Part shown: positions 26,440 to 34,519 of the stretch, in pieces
How positions within the stretch are numbered: the first letter of the stretch is position 1
How the letters are laid out: each line of letters starts with the position of its first letter
Source: Planctomycetota bacterium
Lineage (GTDB): Bacteria > Planctomycetota > UBA1135 > GCA-002686595
Reading direction: 5' to 3'
DNA length: 61,075 nucleotides
Assembly (NCBI GenBank): GCA_028278425.1
Contig: JANQEJ010000263.1
Span: forward strand, 1 to 61,075
The notes under the pieces: model-generated
Seen by the model: only the letters and a program-made list of their open reading frames with translations
What the model was told of the DNA's origin: nothing
Database searches by the model: none
Translations under genes and position numbers: made by a program

Positions 26440-27212
26440 CTTCCTCCTCCGGCCGCTCCGATCGAGCGCGTGAAGCCGACGAGGAGCGCCGGCTCGGGGC
26501 CGTTGCTAAGCCCCATGAGCACGCCGGCGTCGAGGACGAGGTACTCGGACACGGCGTAGGTGAGGCCGGCGGTCGTGAACGTGGAGTCGGCGTCCTGCTC
26601 GGGGACCAGAACGCTCGCGACCTCGACGAAGGCGCCTAGCTCCTCGGTCAAAGGACGGGACGCCGCGAGCGCAAACCCGTGTCCGACGCTGGTGCCGCCC
26701 TCGGGCTCGCCCAACAGGTCGAACTGGTAGAAGGCCGTCCAGGTGGAGCATCCGACCGACTTCGTGAGAATGGCTGCCAGGGATGCGTCGAGCTCGCCGC
26801 TCCCCAGGCCCTCGTCCTCGTCTGCGGTCGGGAGCTTGATTGACGGCTGCACCGCGAACGATGGGCGACCGTCTCCCTCGTCGATAGGACGGTGGCGGAC
26901 GCCGACCACGACGTCGCCGGTCCCGACCGAGTCCTCGCCGGGAGCCTCGAGCACGAGCAGCGGAGAGCCGCTGACGAACAACTCCGTCGCCTCGCCGGTG
27001 CCTGCCTTCAGGCTGATCGGCGTGTCGATGGAGTCGTGGGGGTCCCATGTAAGCCCCGCCTCGACCTCCATTGCGCCGCGAGCCGTCGTGGCCGTGTCTG
27101 ACGAGAACGACGGGCGCTGCGGTACAACCGGCGCCTCCACCGCCGGCAGCCCCGCGCAAGCCTGTAGCGGGGTCAGGCCGACGAGAGGAAGGAGTCGGGA
27201 GCGCTTGAGCAT
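26436..27212 (-). CDS. outer-membrane beta-barrel/transporter-like lipoprotein
   Basis: The 258-residue protein has a leader ending PLQAC, a good lipobox, then a predominantly beta sequence of alternating hydrophobic strands (GDVVVGVRHRP, FAVQPSIKLPTA, TAGLTYAVSEYLVLDAGVLMGL) ending near a hydrophobic strand. This resembles the phenol-degradation MetA-like outer-membrane family, whose members form small barrels. It starts the operon of amidohydrolase, QEGLA and ATP-grasp genes and is preceded by a sigma-54-type promoter and a palindromic element. The predicted +1 lies one base before the ATG, so translation may be leaderless. Confidence 0.65.
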   Translation of the reverse strand: MLKRSRLLPLVGLTPLQACAGLPAVEAPVVPQRPSFSSDTATTARGAMEVEAGLTWDPHDSIDTPISLKAGTGEATELFVSGSPLLVLEAPGEDSVGTGDVVVGVRHRPIDEGDGRPSFAVQPSIKLPTADEDEGLGSGELDASLAAILTKSVGCSTWTAFYQFDLLGEPEGGTSVGHGFALAASRPLTEELGAFVEVASVLVPEQDADSTFTTAGLTYAVSEYLVLDAGVLMGLSNGPEPALLVGFTRSIGAAGGGR

Positions 27213-27224
27213 CCCCTCCCCAAG

Positions 27225-27238
27225 GCAAGGGGGATGCC
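27225..27238 (-). promoter_or_regulatory. sigma-54-type promoter of the amidohydrolase/QEGLA operon
   Basis: The minus strand reads GGCATC-CCCC-TTGC with exact 12-bp GG/GC spacing. The palindromic element at 27298-27340 lies 60-100 bp upstream, a normal distance for an activator site. The predicted +1 is near 27213. Confidence 0.65.
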
Positions 27239-27297
27239 GGAGCGTGAACCCTCACGAAGAGGCCTCTACTGGCCACGCTTCCGCGCTTGCTCCGCGA

Positions 27298-27340
27298 ATC
27301 GGAAGCGCCGGCGCCAAGAAACCGGACGTCTGCTTCCGGT
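27298..27340. promoter_or_regulatory. palindromic element C, candidate activator site
   Basis: The arms ATCGGAAGC (27298-27306) and GCTTCCGGT (27332-27340) pair with one mismatch. Relative to elements A and B, the last arm base is changed from G/C to C/G on both sides, a compensatory change. The centre contains GAAACCGGACGTC (27318-27330), also present in element D. It lies upstream of the sigma-54-type promoter of the operon ending at 22707. Confidence 0.6.
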
Positions 27341-27436
27341 CGCGCCTGGATCAGAAGGTACGCACCGGTGAGGAGAGGATCCCGTCGCCGTGGTTCGCCG
27401 GGCGAGGTTGACGCTCGGCTTCCGTGGGATCTTGCG

Positions 27437-27664
27437 TCACTCCTCCGTCGCCGGCTCCGGTTCCTCCGCGCCGTCGCCGAGACGACGTCCGACAAGAAGT
27501 CCCGTTACCGCGCCGATGAGAAAGGTCACCGCGAGCAGCACGACCCGCGGCGTGGAGACCGTGAAGAACAAGACGCGCGTGTCCACGGCTTCGGTGTTCT
27601 GGAGTGCCACGATCACGATCAGGAGCGCGGCCACGACGATGGCGATGGTCTTCACGTTCTTCAT
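27437..27664 (-). CDS. LapA-domain small membrane protein (DUF1049)
   Basis: The 75-residue protein has two membrane helices (TIAIVVAALLIVIVALQNTEAV and VVLLAVTFLIGAVTGLLVG), joined by the VxFFTxxxP loop typical of the LapA/YciS family. Members take part in envelope or lipopolysaccharide assembly, often through small complexes; a specific role here is unknown. It overlaps the upstream CNNM-family gene by 4 bp and is the last gene of a four-gene operon starting at the MscS gene. Confidence 0.82.
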   Translation of the reverse strand: MKNVKTIAIVVAALLIVIVALQNTEAVDTRVLFFTVSTPRVVLLAVTFLIGAVTGLLVGRRLGDGAEEPEPATEE

Positions 27665-28716
27665 GCGGAGGTTGGATGAGCCTGCCGGGTAGAGGGCTCC
27701 TCGCGCGCGACGATCCCGCGGAGGAGACGACCTAGGAGATCGGCGCCGGTGACGATACGGCGCGTCTTGCCCCAGAGGAGAACGAGATCATGGTCGATCA
27801 CGTCGTCGTCGGGGTGTTCGGCGCGGACCTTCAGGCGTGGCAGGACGTCCCCGATCGGGAGCCTCGGGTCTTGCACGACGATCGGTCGATGGCAGGCCTC
27901 GTAGGGATTGAAGGCCTTGCCATCGCGGAACAGGCCGCGCACGAAGGCATCGACGTCGAGGACGAGGAGCGGCTCCTCCTCCAGGTTGGTAAGCACCGCC
28001 CACTTGCGGCCTGAGGCCTGGATGCGGAGGACGAGGGGATCGTCCGGGGTGGGCGCGAACGGGGGGAAGACCGGCAGGTCCACGTGCACGTCCAGCGGGA
28101 TGACGCTCTTGGGATCGACGGGCTCGCCCTCCTCCGCCAGCGGAAGGTCGTCGAGGTCGAGGAAGTTCAGGGCCCCGAGGCCCTCTTCCCGGTCCATGTC
28201 CGCCTCGTCCGCCTCCATGTGCTTCTCGATGACCGCGCGCAGGTCCCGCTCGCGCAGGTAGCCGATCCCCTCGGGGCCCAGCCAGAGGTCGAGGAGCTTG
28301 CCGCTCGGGCGGGCCACGGGATAGAGGACGACCTGGTAGAAGCGGAGCAGGGGCGCGAGCATCGCTCCGGTCCTCATCGCGTGCCGCGAGAAGTAGGCTT
28401 GCGGCACGATCTCGCCGAGCAGCGTGATCCCGAAGGTGGAGAAAGCGAAGGCGCCGACGCCGGCGAGCATGGAGTCGGACAGCAAGGTCAGGAGGCAGTT
28501 CGCGGCGACGTTGCCCCAGAGGATCGTTGTGAGGAGGTAGTTCGCGTCGCGGCGGAGCTGGAGGATGTGGATCGCGCCGTGGTGTCCGCGTTCGGCCTCG
28601 ATCTCGAGCCGCAGCCGGCTCAGGCTGAAGAGGGCGAGGTTCAGCCCGGAGAACATGGCGGAATGGGCGACGCAGATCGCGATACCCCCCCAGGTCAAGG
28701 CGTCGCCGAGGCTCAA
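27661..28716 (-). CDS. CNNM/DUF21 transmembrane protein, CorC/HlyC-like
   Basis: The N-terminal 170 or so residues form the CNNM (DUF21) membrane domain with several helices (AMFSGLNLALFSLS, TTILWGNVAANCLLTLLSDS, FGITLLGEIVPQAY). The rest is cytoplasmic with a CBS-like region. CNNM and CorC proteins export or control Mg2+ and related ions, so this gene fits the island's CorA and channel theme. The 351-residue length is a little short for members with two full CBS domains and a CorC-HlyC domain. It overlaps its neighbours by 4 bp on both sides, so four proteins are translated as a unit. Confidence 0.82.
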   Translation of the reverse strand: MSLGDALTWGGIAICVAHSAMFSGLNLALFSLSRLRLEIEAERGHHGAIHILQLRRDANYLLTTILWGNVAANCLLTLLSDSMLAGVGAFAFSTFGITLLGEIVPQAYFSRHAMRTGAMLAPLLRFYQVVLYPVARPSGKLLDLWLGPEGIGYLRERDLRAVIEKHMEADEADMDREEGLGALNFLDLDDLPLAEEGEPVDPKSVIPLDVHVDLPVFPPFAPTPDDPLVLRIQASGRKWAVLTNLEEEPLLVLDVDAFVRGLFRDGKAFNPYEACHRPIVVQDPRLPIGDVLPRLKVRAEHPDDDVIDHDLVLLWGKTRRIVTGADLLGRLLRGIVAREEPSTRQAHPTSA

Positions 28717-28913
28717 GCCTCGAGCTCCTTCCTGGACGCGTCGTCACGGGCGTGCTTGCGGAAGCAAGCGGCGGTGAGGACCCCGAGAAGCGCCTCGTCC
28801 ACGAACGGCAGGGGGTCGGCCAGGACGACGTCGAGCAGGAACACGCCCAGCATGAGCAGGCATGCCCACCGCCGCGAGATCTTCTGAGCCAAGCCGAGCA
28901 TCGGACCGTTCAA
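28713..28913 (-). CDS. small membrane protein, DUF6116-like
   Basis: The 66-residue protein has a membrane helix with the pattern LLMLGVFLLDVVLADPLPFVD followed by EALLGVLTA. A hydrophobic D-x-x-L-x-D-x-x-PFVDE-x-LLG pattern is characteristic of small proteins annotated as DUF6116. Its function is unknown. It lies between the MscS and CNNM genes with 4-bp overlaps, which suggests an accessory role to one of them. Confidence 0.65.
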   Translation of the reverse strand: MNGPMLGLAQKISRRWACLLMLGVFLLDVVLADPLPFVDEALLGVLTAACFRKHARDDASRKELEA

Positions 28914-29920
28914 CCGGCCGACCGACCTTCGATGAGCCGCACCTCAAGGGGTGCGACGGTGTCGAGGTGCACGTCGCGCTGGGGGAAGGCAATCACAAGA
29001 CCCGCTTCGCGGAACAGGTCGTCGATGCGGTGACGGATGCGGCTCGAAATGCGCTTCCGGTCCATGATGGACTGCATACGGATCCAGAAGTGCACCTCGA
29101 AGTTCAGGGAGTTGTCACCGAAGTTGGTGAAGAGCACGAAGGCCTCGGGGTCGGACAGGACGCCCTCGTCCTCGCTCGCGGCGCGGAGCAACAGCTCGGC
29201 GACGCGATCCGTCGGAGAGCCGTAGATCACGCCGACCGCGACGTGCGCTCGCACCTCTGCCGCCGTCAACGTCCAGTTGATGATGTTCTGATCCAGGAAC
29301 GAGCTGTTCGGCACGATGATGTCCACGTTCTCGCCGGTCCGGACCAGAGTGCTCCGCATCCCGATCCTCTCGACGGTTCCGTAGAGGTCGCCGAGCTGCA
29401 CGAGGTTTCCGACCTGGATCGGCCGCTCCACCAGAAGGATCAGCCCGCTGATGAAGTTGCTGACGATCGTCTGACTGCCGAAGCCGAGGCCGATCGCGGC
29501 GGCACCGCCGAGCAACGTGAAGGCGGTTAGCGGCACGCCCGCGATGGCGAGAGCGGACAGCGAGAACAAGGCGAGCAGGAGATAGAAGGCGACCGATTCC
29601 AGGGCCGCCGCGGCTCCGCCTGATAGGCGCATGCGGCCCGGGAGGGCCCGGCGCGTGAACCTGCTCAAAACGCGCGACGCGGCGTAGCCGAGGAGGAGCA
29701 GGGCGACGCCGATCACAACCTTGCGCACCGTGATCGGCTCGCCGTCGATCACGAGCAGCTCGTAGGTCCAGTAGTAGGAGAAGTTCCGTTGCGACTCCCC
29801 GTTCCCTTCCTGCGCGAGGACGAGAGCGGGGCACGCCAGCCAGCCGTGCAGCTTGATGGAACCTAGCCGGAGCCGGTTCTGCGCCGCGATCTCACGGGCG
29901 AGTTCGGTGAGGGGGATCAT
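28910..29920 (-). CDS. MscS-family mechanosensitive ion channel
   Basis: MscS channels release solutes when turgor stretches the membrane. The 336-residue protein has a predicted N-terminal periplasmic segment, helices around 65-150, and a clear TM3 with the small-residue packing motif TLLGGAAAIGLGFGSQTIVSNFISGLILL. This is followed by the beta-domain motif GNLVQLGDLYGTVERIGM and the IVPNSSFLDQNIINW loop. It is the first gene of an operon with a DUF6116-like protein, a CNNM-family protein and a LapA-like protein. A sigma-54-type promoter reads toward it from about 240 bp upstream. Confidence 0.88.
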   Translation of the reverse strand: MIPLTELAREIAAQNRLRLGSIKLHGWLACPALVLAQEGNGESQRNFSYYWTYELLVIDGEPITVRKVVIGVALLLLGYAASRVLSRFTRRALPGRMRLSGGAAAALESVAFYLLLALFSLSALAIAGVPLTAFTLLGGAAAIGLGFGSQTIVSNFISGLILLVERPIQVGNLVQLGDLYGTVERIGMRSTLVRTGENVDIIVPNSSFLDQNIINWTLTAAEVRAHVAVGVIYGSPTDRVAELLLRAASEDEGVLSDPEAFVLFTNFGDNSLNFEVHFWIRMQSIMDRKRISSRIRHRIDDLFREAGLVIAFPQRDVHLDTVAPLEVRLIEGRSAG

Positions 29921-30162
29921 TGCTTGGTTGCTTCCCTGCCGGGCTTACCGCAGCGGACGTGGATAACGGGGGGGGTCTGAAATGGACCGTGGTGGGGCGT
30001 AACCGATCCGCTCCGCATCGGGGGGAGGCGGCTCCTCGCGATCTGCATCTTGGGGATGTTTCGGCTGATGGGGCGGCTGCTGCTGCTCCTGCTCGTCTCG
30101 GCCGGATTCCGAACCACCGCGGCCGTCCATCGGACGCCGTCTCGTCATCTCGGATGGCTTCG

Positions 30163-30176
30163 GCAAACCGGGTGCC
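30163..30176 (-). promoter_or_regulatory. sigma-54-type promoter of the MscS-CNNM operon
   Basis: The minus strand reads GGCACC-CGGT-TTGC, matching the consensus in both boxes with 12-bp spacing. Element A lies about 40-85 bp upstream. The predicted +1 is near 30151, leaving a leader of about 230 nt before the MscS start. Confidence 0.65.
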
Positions 30177-30211
30177 GAGCGCCCGCGACGCCGCTACGAG
30201 CTCCTCGATCG

Positions 30212-30261
30212 CGGAATCGGAAGGCTCCGACCGTAGAATCTGCGCGACCCTTCCGATTCCG
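30212..30261. promoter_or_regulatory. palindromic element A, candidate activator-binding site
   Basis: The 13-bp arms CGGAATCGGAAGG (30212-30224) and CCTTCCGATTCCG (30249-30261) are perfect inverted repeats around a 24-bp centre. The 42-bp core (30216-30257) matches element B (40998-41039) at 34 of 42 positions. It lies 6 bp before the activator start and upstream of the divergent MscS promoter, so autoregulation combined with activation is plausible. Confidence 0.7.
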
Positions 30262-30267
30262 AACGCC

Positions 30268-31710
<1,443 letters not shown>

Positions 31711-31719
31711 ACGGGTCGG

Positions 31720-31774
31720 CCGATCCGCACGGATCTTCCGTCGGATCGGTGCAGGCGTTCCGAAACCGGACGTC
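31720..31774. promoter_or_regulatory. element D, degenerate palindromic region
   Basis: The arms CCGATCC (31720-31726) and GGATCGG (31743-31749) are inverted repeats. Downstream, GAAACCGGACGTC (31762-31774) is identical to the 13-bp centre of element C. The layout differs from A-C, so this may be a diverged or split copy. Confidence 0.4.
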
Positions 31775-31814
31775 GACGGTCAGCTTCCTCCGCCTCCGCC
31801 CGCCGGTAACCTCG

Positions 31815-31828
31815 GGCACGACGTTTGC
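31815..31828 (+). promoter_or_regulatory. sigma-54-type promoter before the multi-helix MscS-like gene
   Basis: The sequence reads GGCACG-ACGT-TTGC, a full match apart from the base before GG. The 18-bp block TCGGGCACGACGTTTGCC is identical to the promoter of the Hsp20 gene at 41160. The predicted +1 is near 31840. Confidence 0.72.
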
Positions 31829-32023
31829 CCCCGGAGGTCGAGCGGGCTCCGGAACATCGTCCACGACGAGAGCACGTGGACGGCGGCCTCGGAGCCGGTG
31901 AAGGCATCACCGACAACATCGGTGGCCGCCTTCTCCCCTCTTCGGGCGGCCGTCGACGTCGTTCGGCGGCCGCCCCCTGCCGCGGTGCGGCCGATGCGCC
32001 GCCAGAACACGCAAGGAGACCTC

Positions 32024-33577
32024 ATGCTCGCCCAACTTCAGGACACCGAGGGGGCCGAAGTCTCGGCCTGGTCCGAAACCATCGATGCGCTGGCCGGATA
32101 CCTGCCGAACCTCCTGGGCGCCCTGGCGGTGCTCGTGTTTGGCTGGCTCTTCGCCCTGGTCCTCGCGCGGCTCGTAGGCGCGGCGCTACGCGGTGACGGC
32201 ATGCGGCGGCTGATGCGCCGGATTTCCGGCCAGGAGGAGCCGGGCGACGTCGACGTCCGGGGACTCTCCGTCCGCGGGGTGTTCTACGTCCTGATGCTCT
32301 TCGTCCTCGTGGCGTTCTTCCAGGTTCTCGGCCTGACCGTCGTGACCGAACCCCTGAACAGCGCCCTCAGTCAGTTGACGGCCTTCGCGCCGCGACTCGT
32401 GGCGGCGGCGTTTCTCCTCCTCCTCGCGTGGCTACTGGCCGCGTCCGCGCGCCTGGTCGTGACGAGGGCTCTCACCTCGACGCGCCTGGACGCGAGGTTG
32501 GGTGAGCAGGTGAAGGACGACGGGACGGACGCCGTTCCGCTCTCCCGCACCTTGGGGGACACCGTCTACTGGCTCGTGCTTCTCCTCTTCCTTCCCGCCG
32601 TCCTGGACTCCCTTCGCCTGGAGGGGCTCCTGGGGCCGATCCAGGGGATGCTCGCGCAGGTGCTCGGGTACGCTCCGAACGTCCTCGGCGCCGCCGTCCT
32701 GCTCCTGGTCGGCTGGTTCTTCGCGCGGATCCTCCGGCGGGTAGTCACGAGCCTCGTGTCGTCGGCCGGAGTCGACAAGCTCACCGCGCGGGTGGGGCTC
32801 GACCGCGTGCTCGGGTCGCAGAGCCTCTCGGCGGTCCTCGGTCTCGTCGTCTACGTGCTCGTCCTGATCCCTGTGCTCGTTGCCGCCCTGAACGCGCTGG
32901 AGCTCGAGGCGGTGAGCTCGCCGGTCAGCGAGATGCTGAATCGGCTGCTCGGCGTGCTCCCGAGCGTGTTCGGAGCGCTCGTGATCCTGGCGTTCGCCTT
33001 CGTGGCGGGCAAGCTGGTCTCGACGCTCGTCGCGAACCTTCTCGGCGCGCTCGGCTTCGACCTGATCCTGGCGCGCCTCGGCGTGGCTGCCGAGCCCAGC
33101 GAGGAGGCGGTGGAACCGCGAAGACGTCCTTCGGAGATCGCGGGAGCACTCGTTCTCCTCGCCATCCTCCTGTTCGCCGGGATGGAGGCCTGTGCCCTCG
33201 TCGGCTTTGAGTCCCTGAGCAACCTGATCGCCCGCCTGACCGTGTTTGGCGGCCAGATCCTGCTCGGGCTCGTGGTGCTCGCCCTCGGCATTCTGCTCGC
33301 CAAGACCGTGCACGGGAAGCTGTCGACGAGCCGGGTACCCAACGCCGGCCTCCTCGCACTCACGGCGCGGGTCGCGATCCTCGTGGTCGCCGCGACCATG
33401 GCCGTCGAGCAGGTGGGGATTGGCCGCGAAGTCACGAGCATCATCCTGGCGGCCCTGCTCGGTGCTCTCGCCATCGCCTTCGCGCTCGCGTTCGGGCTCG
33501 GCGCTCGAGACTCTGCCGGACGCCTGGTCGACGACTGGATCGAGAGGGTCAGCGCACGGCGGAGCTCGACCGGCTGA
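32024..33577 (+). CDS. multi-helix MscS-related channel (conserved TM-helix repeats)
   Basis: The ATG at 32024 has AAGGAGA 4-5 bp upstream and is preferred to an upstream in-frame start. The 517-residue protein contains about four repeats of a paired-helix unit (for example LPNLLGALAVLVFGWLFALVLARLV, and APNVLGAAVLLLVGWFFARIL), the TM-helix repeat found in MscS-related proteins, and ends in an Ala/Gly-rich helix (IILAALLGALAIAFALAFGLGARD) like the MscS pore-lining helix. A full beta-domain is absent. A role in osmotic or membrane-tension response is likely. A sigma-54-type promoter precedes it, and a second MscS-like gene follows 92 bp later. Confidence 0.82.
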   Translation: MLAQLQDTEGAEVSAWSETIDALAGYLPNLLGALAVLVFGWLFALVLARLVGAALRGDGMRRLMRRISGQEEPGDVDVRGLSVRGVFYVLMLFVLVAFFQVLGLTVVTEPLNSALSQLTAFAPRLVAAAFLLLLAWLLAASARLVVTRALTSTRLDARLGEQVKDDGTDAVPLSRTLGDTVYWLVLLLFLPAVLDSLRLEGLLGPIQGMLAQVLGYAPNVLGAAVLLLVGWFFARILRRVVTSLVSSAGVDKLTARVGLDRVLGSQSLSAVLGLVVYVLVLIPVLVAALNALELEAVSSPVSEMLNRLLGVLPSVFGALVILAFAFVAGKLVSTLVANLLGALGFDLILARLGVAAEPSEEAVEPRRRPSEIAGALVLLAILLFAGMEACALVGFESLSNLIARLTVFGGQILLGLVVLALGILLAKTVHGKLSTSRVPNAGLLALTARVAILVVAATMAVEQVGIGREVTSIILAALLGALAIAFALAFGLGARDSAGRLVDDWIERVSARRSSTG

Positions 33578-33669
33578 CCCGCCAACTCGTTGTCGGCTCG
33601 TCCCGACCGCCTTCGGACTCGGAGTGCTGTAAGGTCCGGTGAGGTCTGCGCAACGAAGAACTCACGCCC

Positions 33670-34485
33670 ATGCCCGCACTCGATTCGCCTGTAGTCATCC
33701 GGCTGGTCAGCACGGGTTCCCTCGTGGTGGCCCTGTTGGTGCTTCGCTACGTCCTCCGCCGTCAAATCGTCCGCGTCGAAGACCTGCGCGAAAAGGAGCG
33801 CCGGCAATGGCTCGTGCGGATCCGAACGGGCATTCTGCTCGCCTTCTTCGCGGGGGCGGTCTTGATCTGGGCGGAGCAGCTACGGACGTTCTCGCTGACC
33901 TTGATGGCGTTCGCGGTGGCGACCGTGATCGCCCTCAAGGACTTCATCGCGGGCTTGACGGGCGCGGTCCTCCGCTTGACGTCGCGCTCCTTCGCGGTCG
34001 GAGACCGGATCGAGGTGAAGGGCACCCGCGGTTACGTGATCGACCACTCGCTGCTGACGACGACCCTTCTGGAGATCGGCCCGGGCCAGGCCAGTCAGAT
34101 CCAGACGGGCCGCTCGGTTTCGATTCCCAATAGCTGGCTCGTCACGGAGTCCGTCACCAACGAGACCTTCCTCGACGAACACGTATTCCACGTCTTCACC
34201 GTGCCCGTGAAGTTGGAGGACGGCTGGCAGGCCGAGCGGGATCGGCTGCTCGCCATCGCCGACGACGTCACACGGCCCTACGCGGAGGCGATGGGGCGGC
34301 GCATCGAGGGGCTGGCCCGCGACCATGGAATCACCCTTCCGGACGTCCAGGCCCGCGTGGCGATTCGTCTCCCCGAGCCCGGGCGAGTCGATCTCACGGT
34401 GCGCGTGCCCGCCCCCGCCGACCAGCGGGGAGTGATCGAGCAGGAGATCCTGGGGCGCTTCCTCGTGACCCAAGGGGCCCCTTAG
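33670..34485 (+). CDS. small MscS-family mechanosensitive channel
   Basis: The 271-residue protein has two or three N-terminal helices and an MscS core: LMAFAVATVIALKDFIAGLTGAVLR (pore helix), FAVGDRIEVKGTRGYVIDHSLLTTTL (beta-domain) and VSIPNSWLVTESVTNET (IPN motif). The length and architecture match YbdG/MscS-type short channels. It follows the multi-helix channel gene on the same strand and is probably in the same transcript; no promoter is evident in the 92-bp gap. It is convergent with the TamA-like gene 34 bp away. Confidence 0.85.
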   Translation: MPALDSPVVIRLVSTGSLVVALLVLRYVLRRQIVRVEDLREKERRQWLVRIRTGILLAFFAGAVLIWAEQLRTFSLTLMAFAVATVIALKDFIAGLTGAVLRLTSRSFAVGDRIEVKGTRGYVIDHSLLTTTLLEIGPGQASQIQTGRSVSIPNSWLVTESVTNETFLDEHVFHVFTVPVKLEDGWQAERDRLLAIADDVTRPYAEAMGRRIEGLARDHGITLPDVQARVAIRLPEPGRVDLTVRVPAPADQRGVIEQEILGRFLVTQGAP

Positions 34486-34519
34486 GCCGCCCTCGACTCT
34501 CGCTTAGCTTCGCCGCAGC

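Larger units (their letters stand above)
29921..30267. other. divergent regulatory region at the sigma-54 activator
   Basis: This 347-bp non-coding stretch lies between the MscS operon and the activator gene. It contains the minus-strand sigma-54-type box at 30163-30176 and palindromic element A at 30212-30261. An open minus frame (29945-30148) is present but has weak codon bias, so it is not called as a gene. Confidence 0.55.
31711..32023. other. regulatory region and leader of the MscS-like gene
   Basis: This 313-bp non-coding stretch holds element D, a 14-bp palindrome GATCCGCACGGATC (31722-31735) that may end the activator mRNA, and the plus-strand sigma-54-type promoter at 31815-31828. 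A leader of about 180 nt follows. Confidence 0.5.

Noticed and set aside
29945..30148. Small minus-strand open frame between the MscS start and the sigma-54-type box
   Set aside because: The third-position GC is far below that of neighbouring genes, the product is low-complexity and no homologous family is recognised; it is probably leader DNA.
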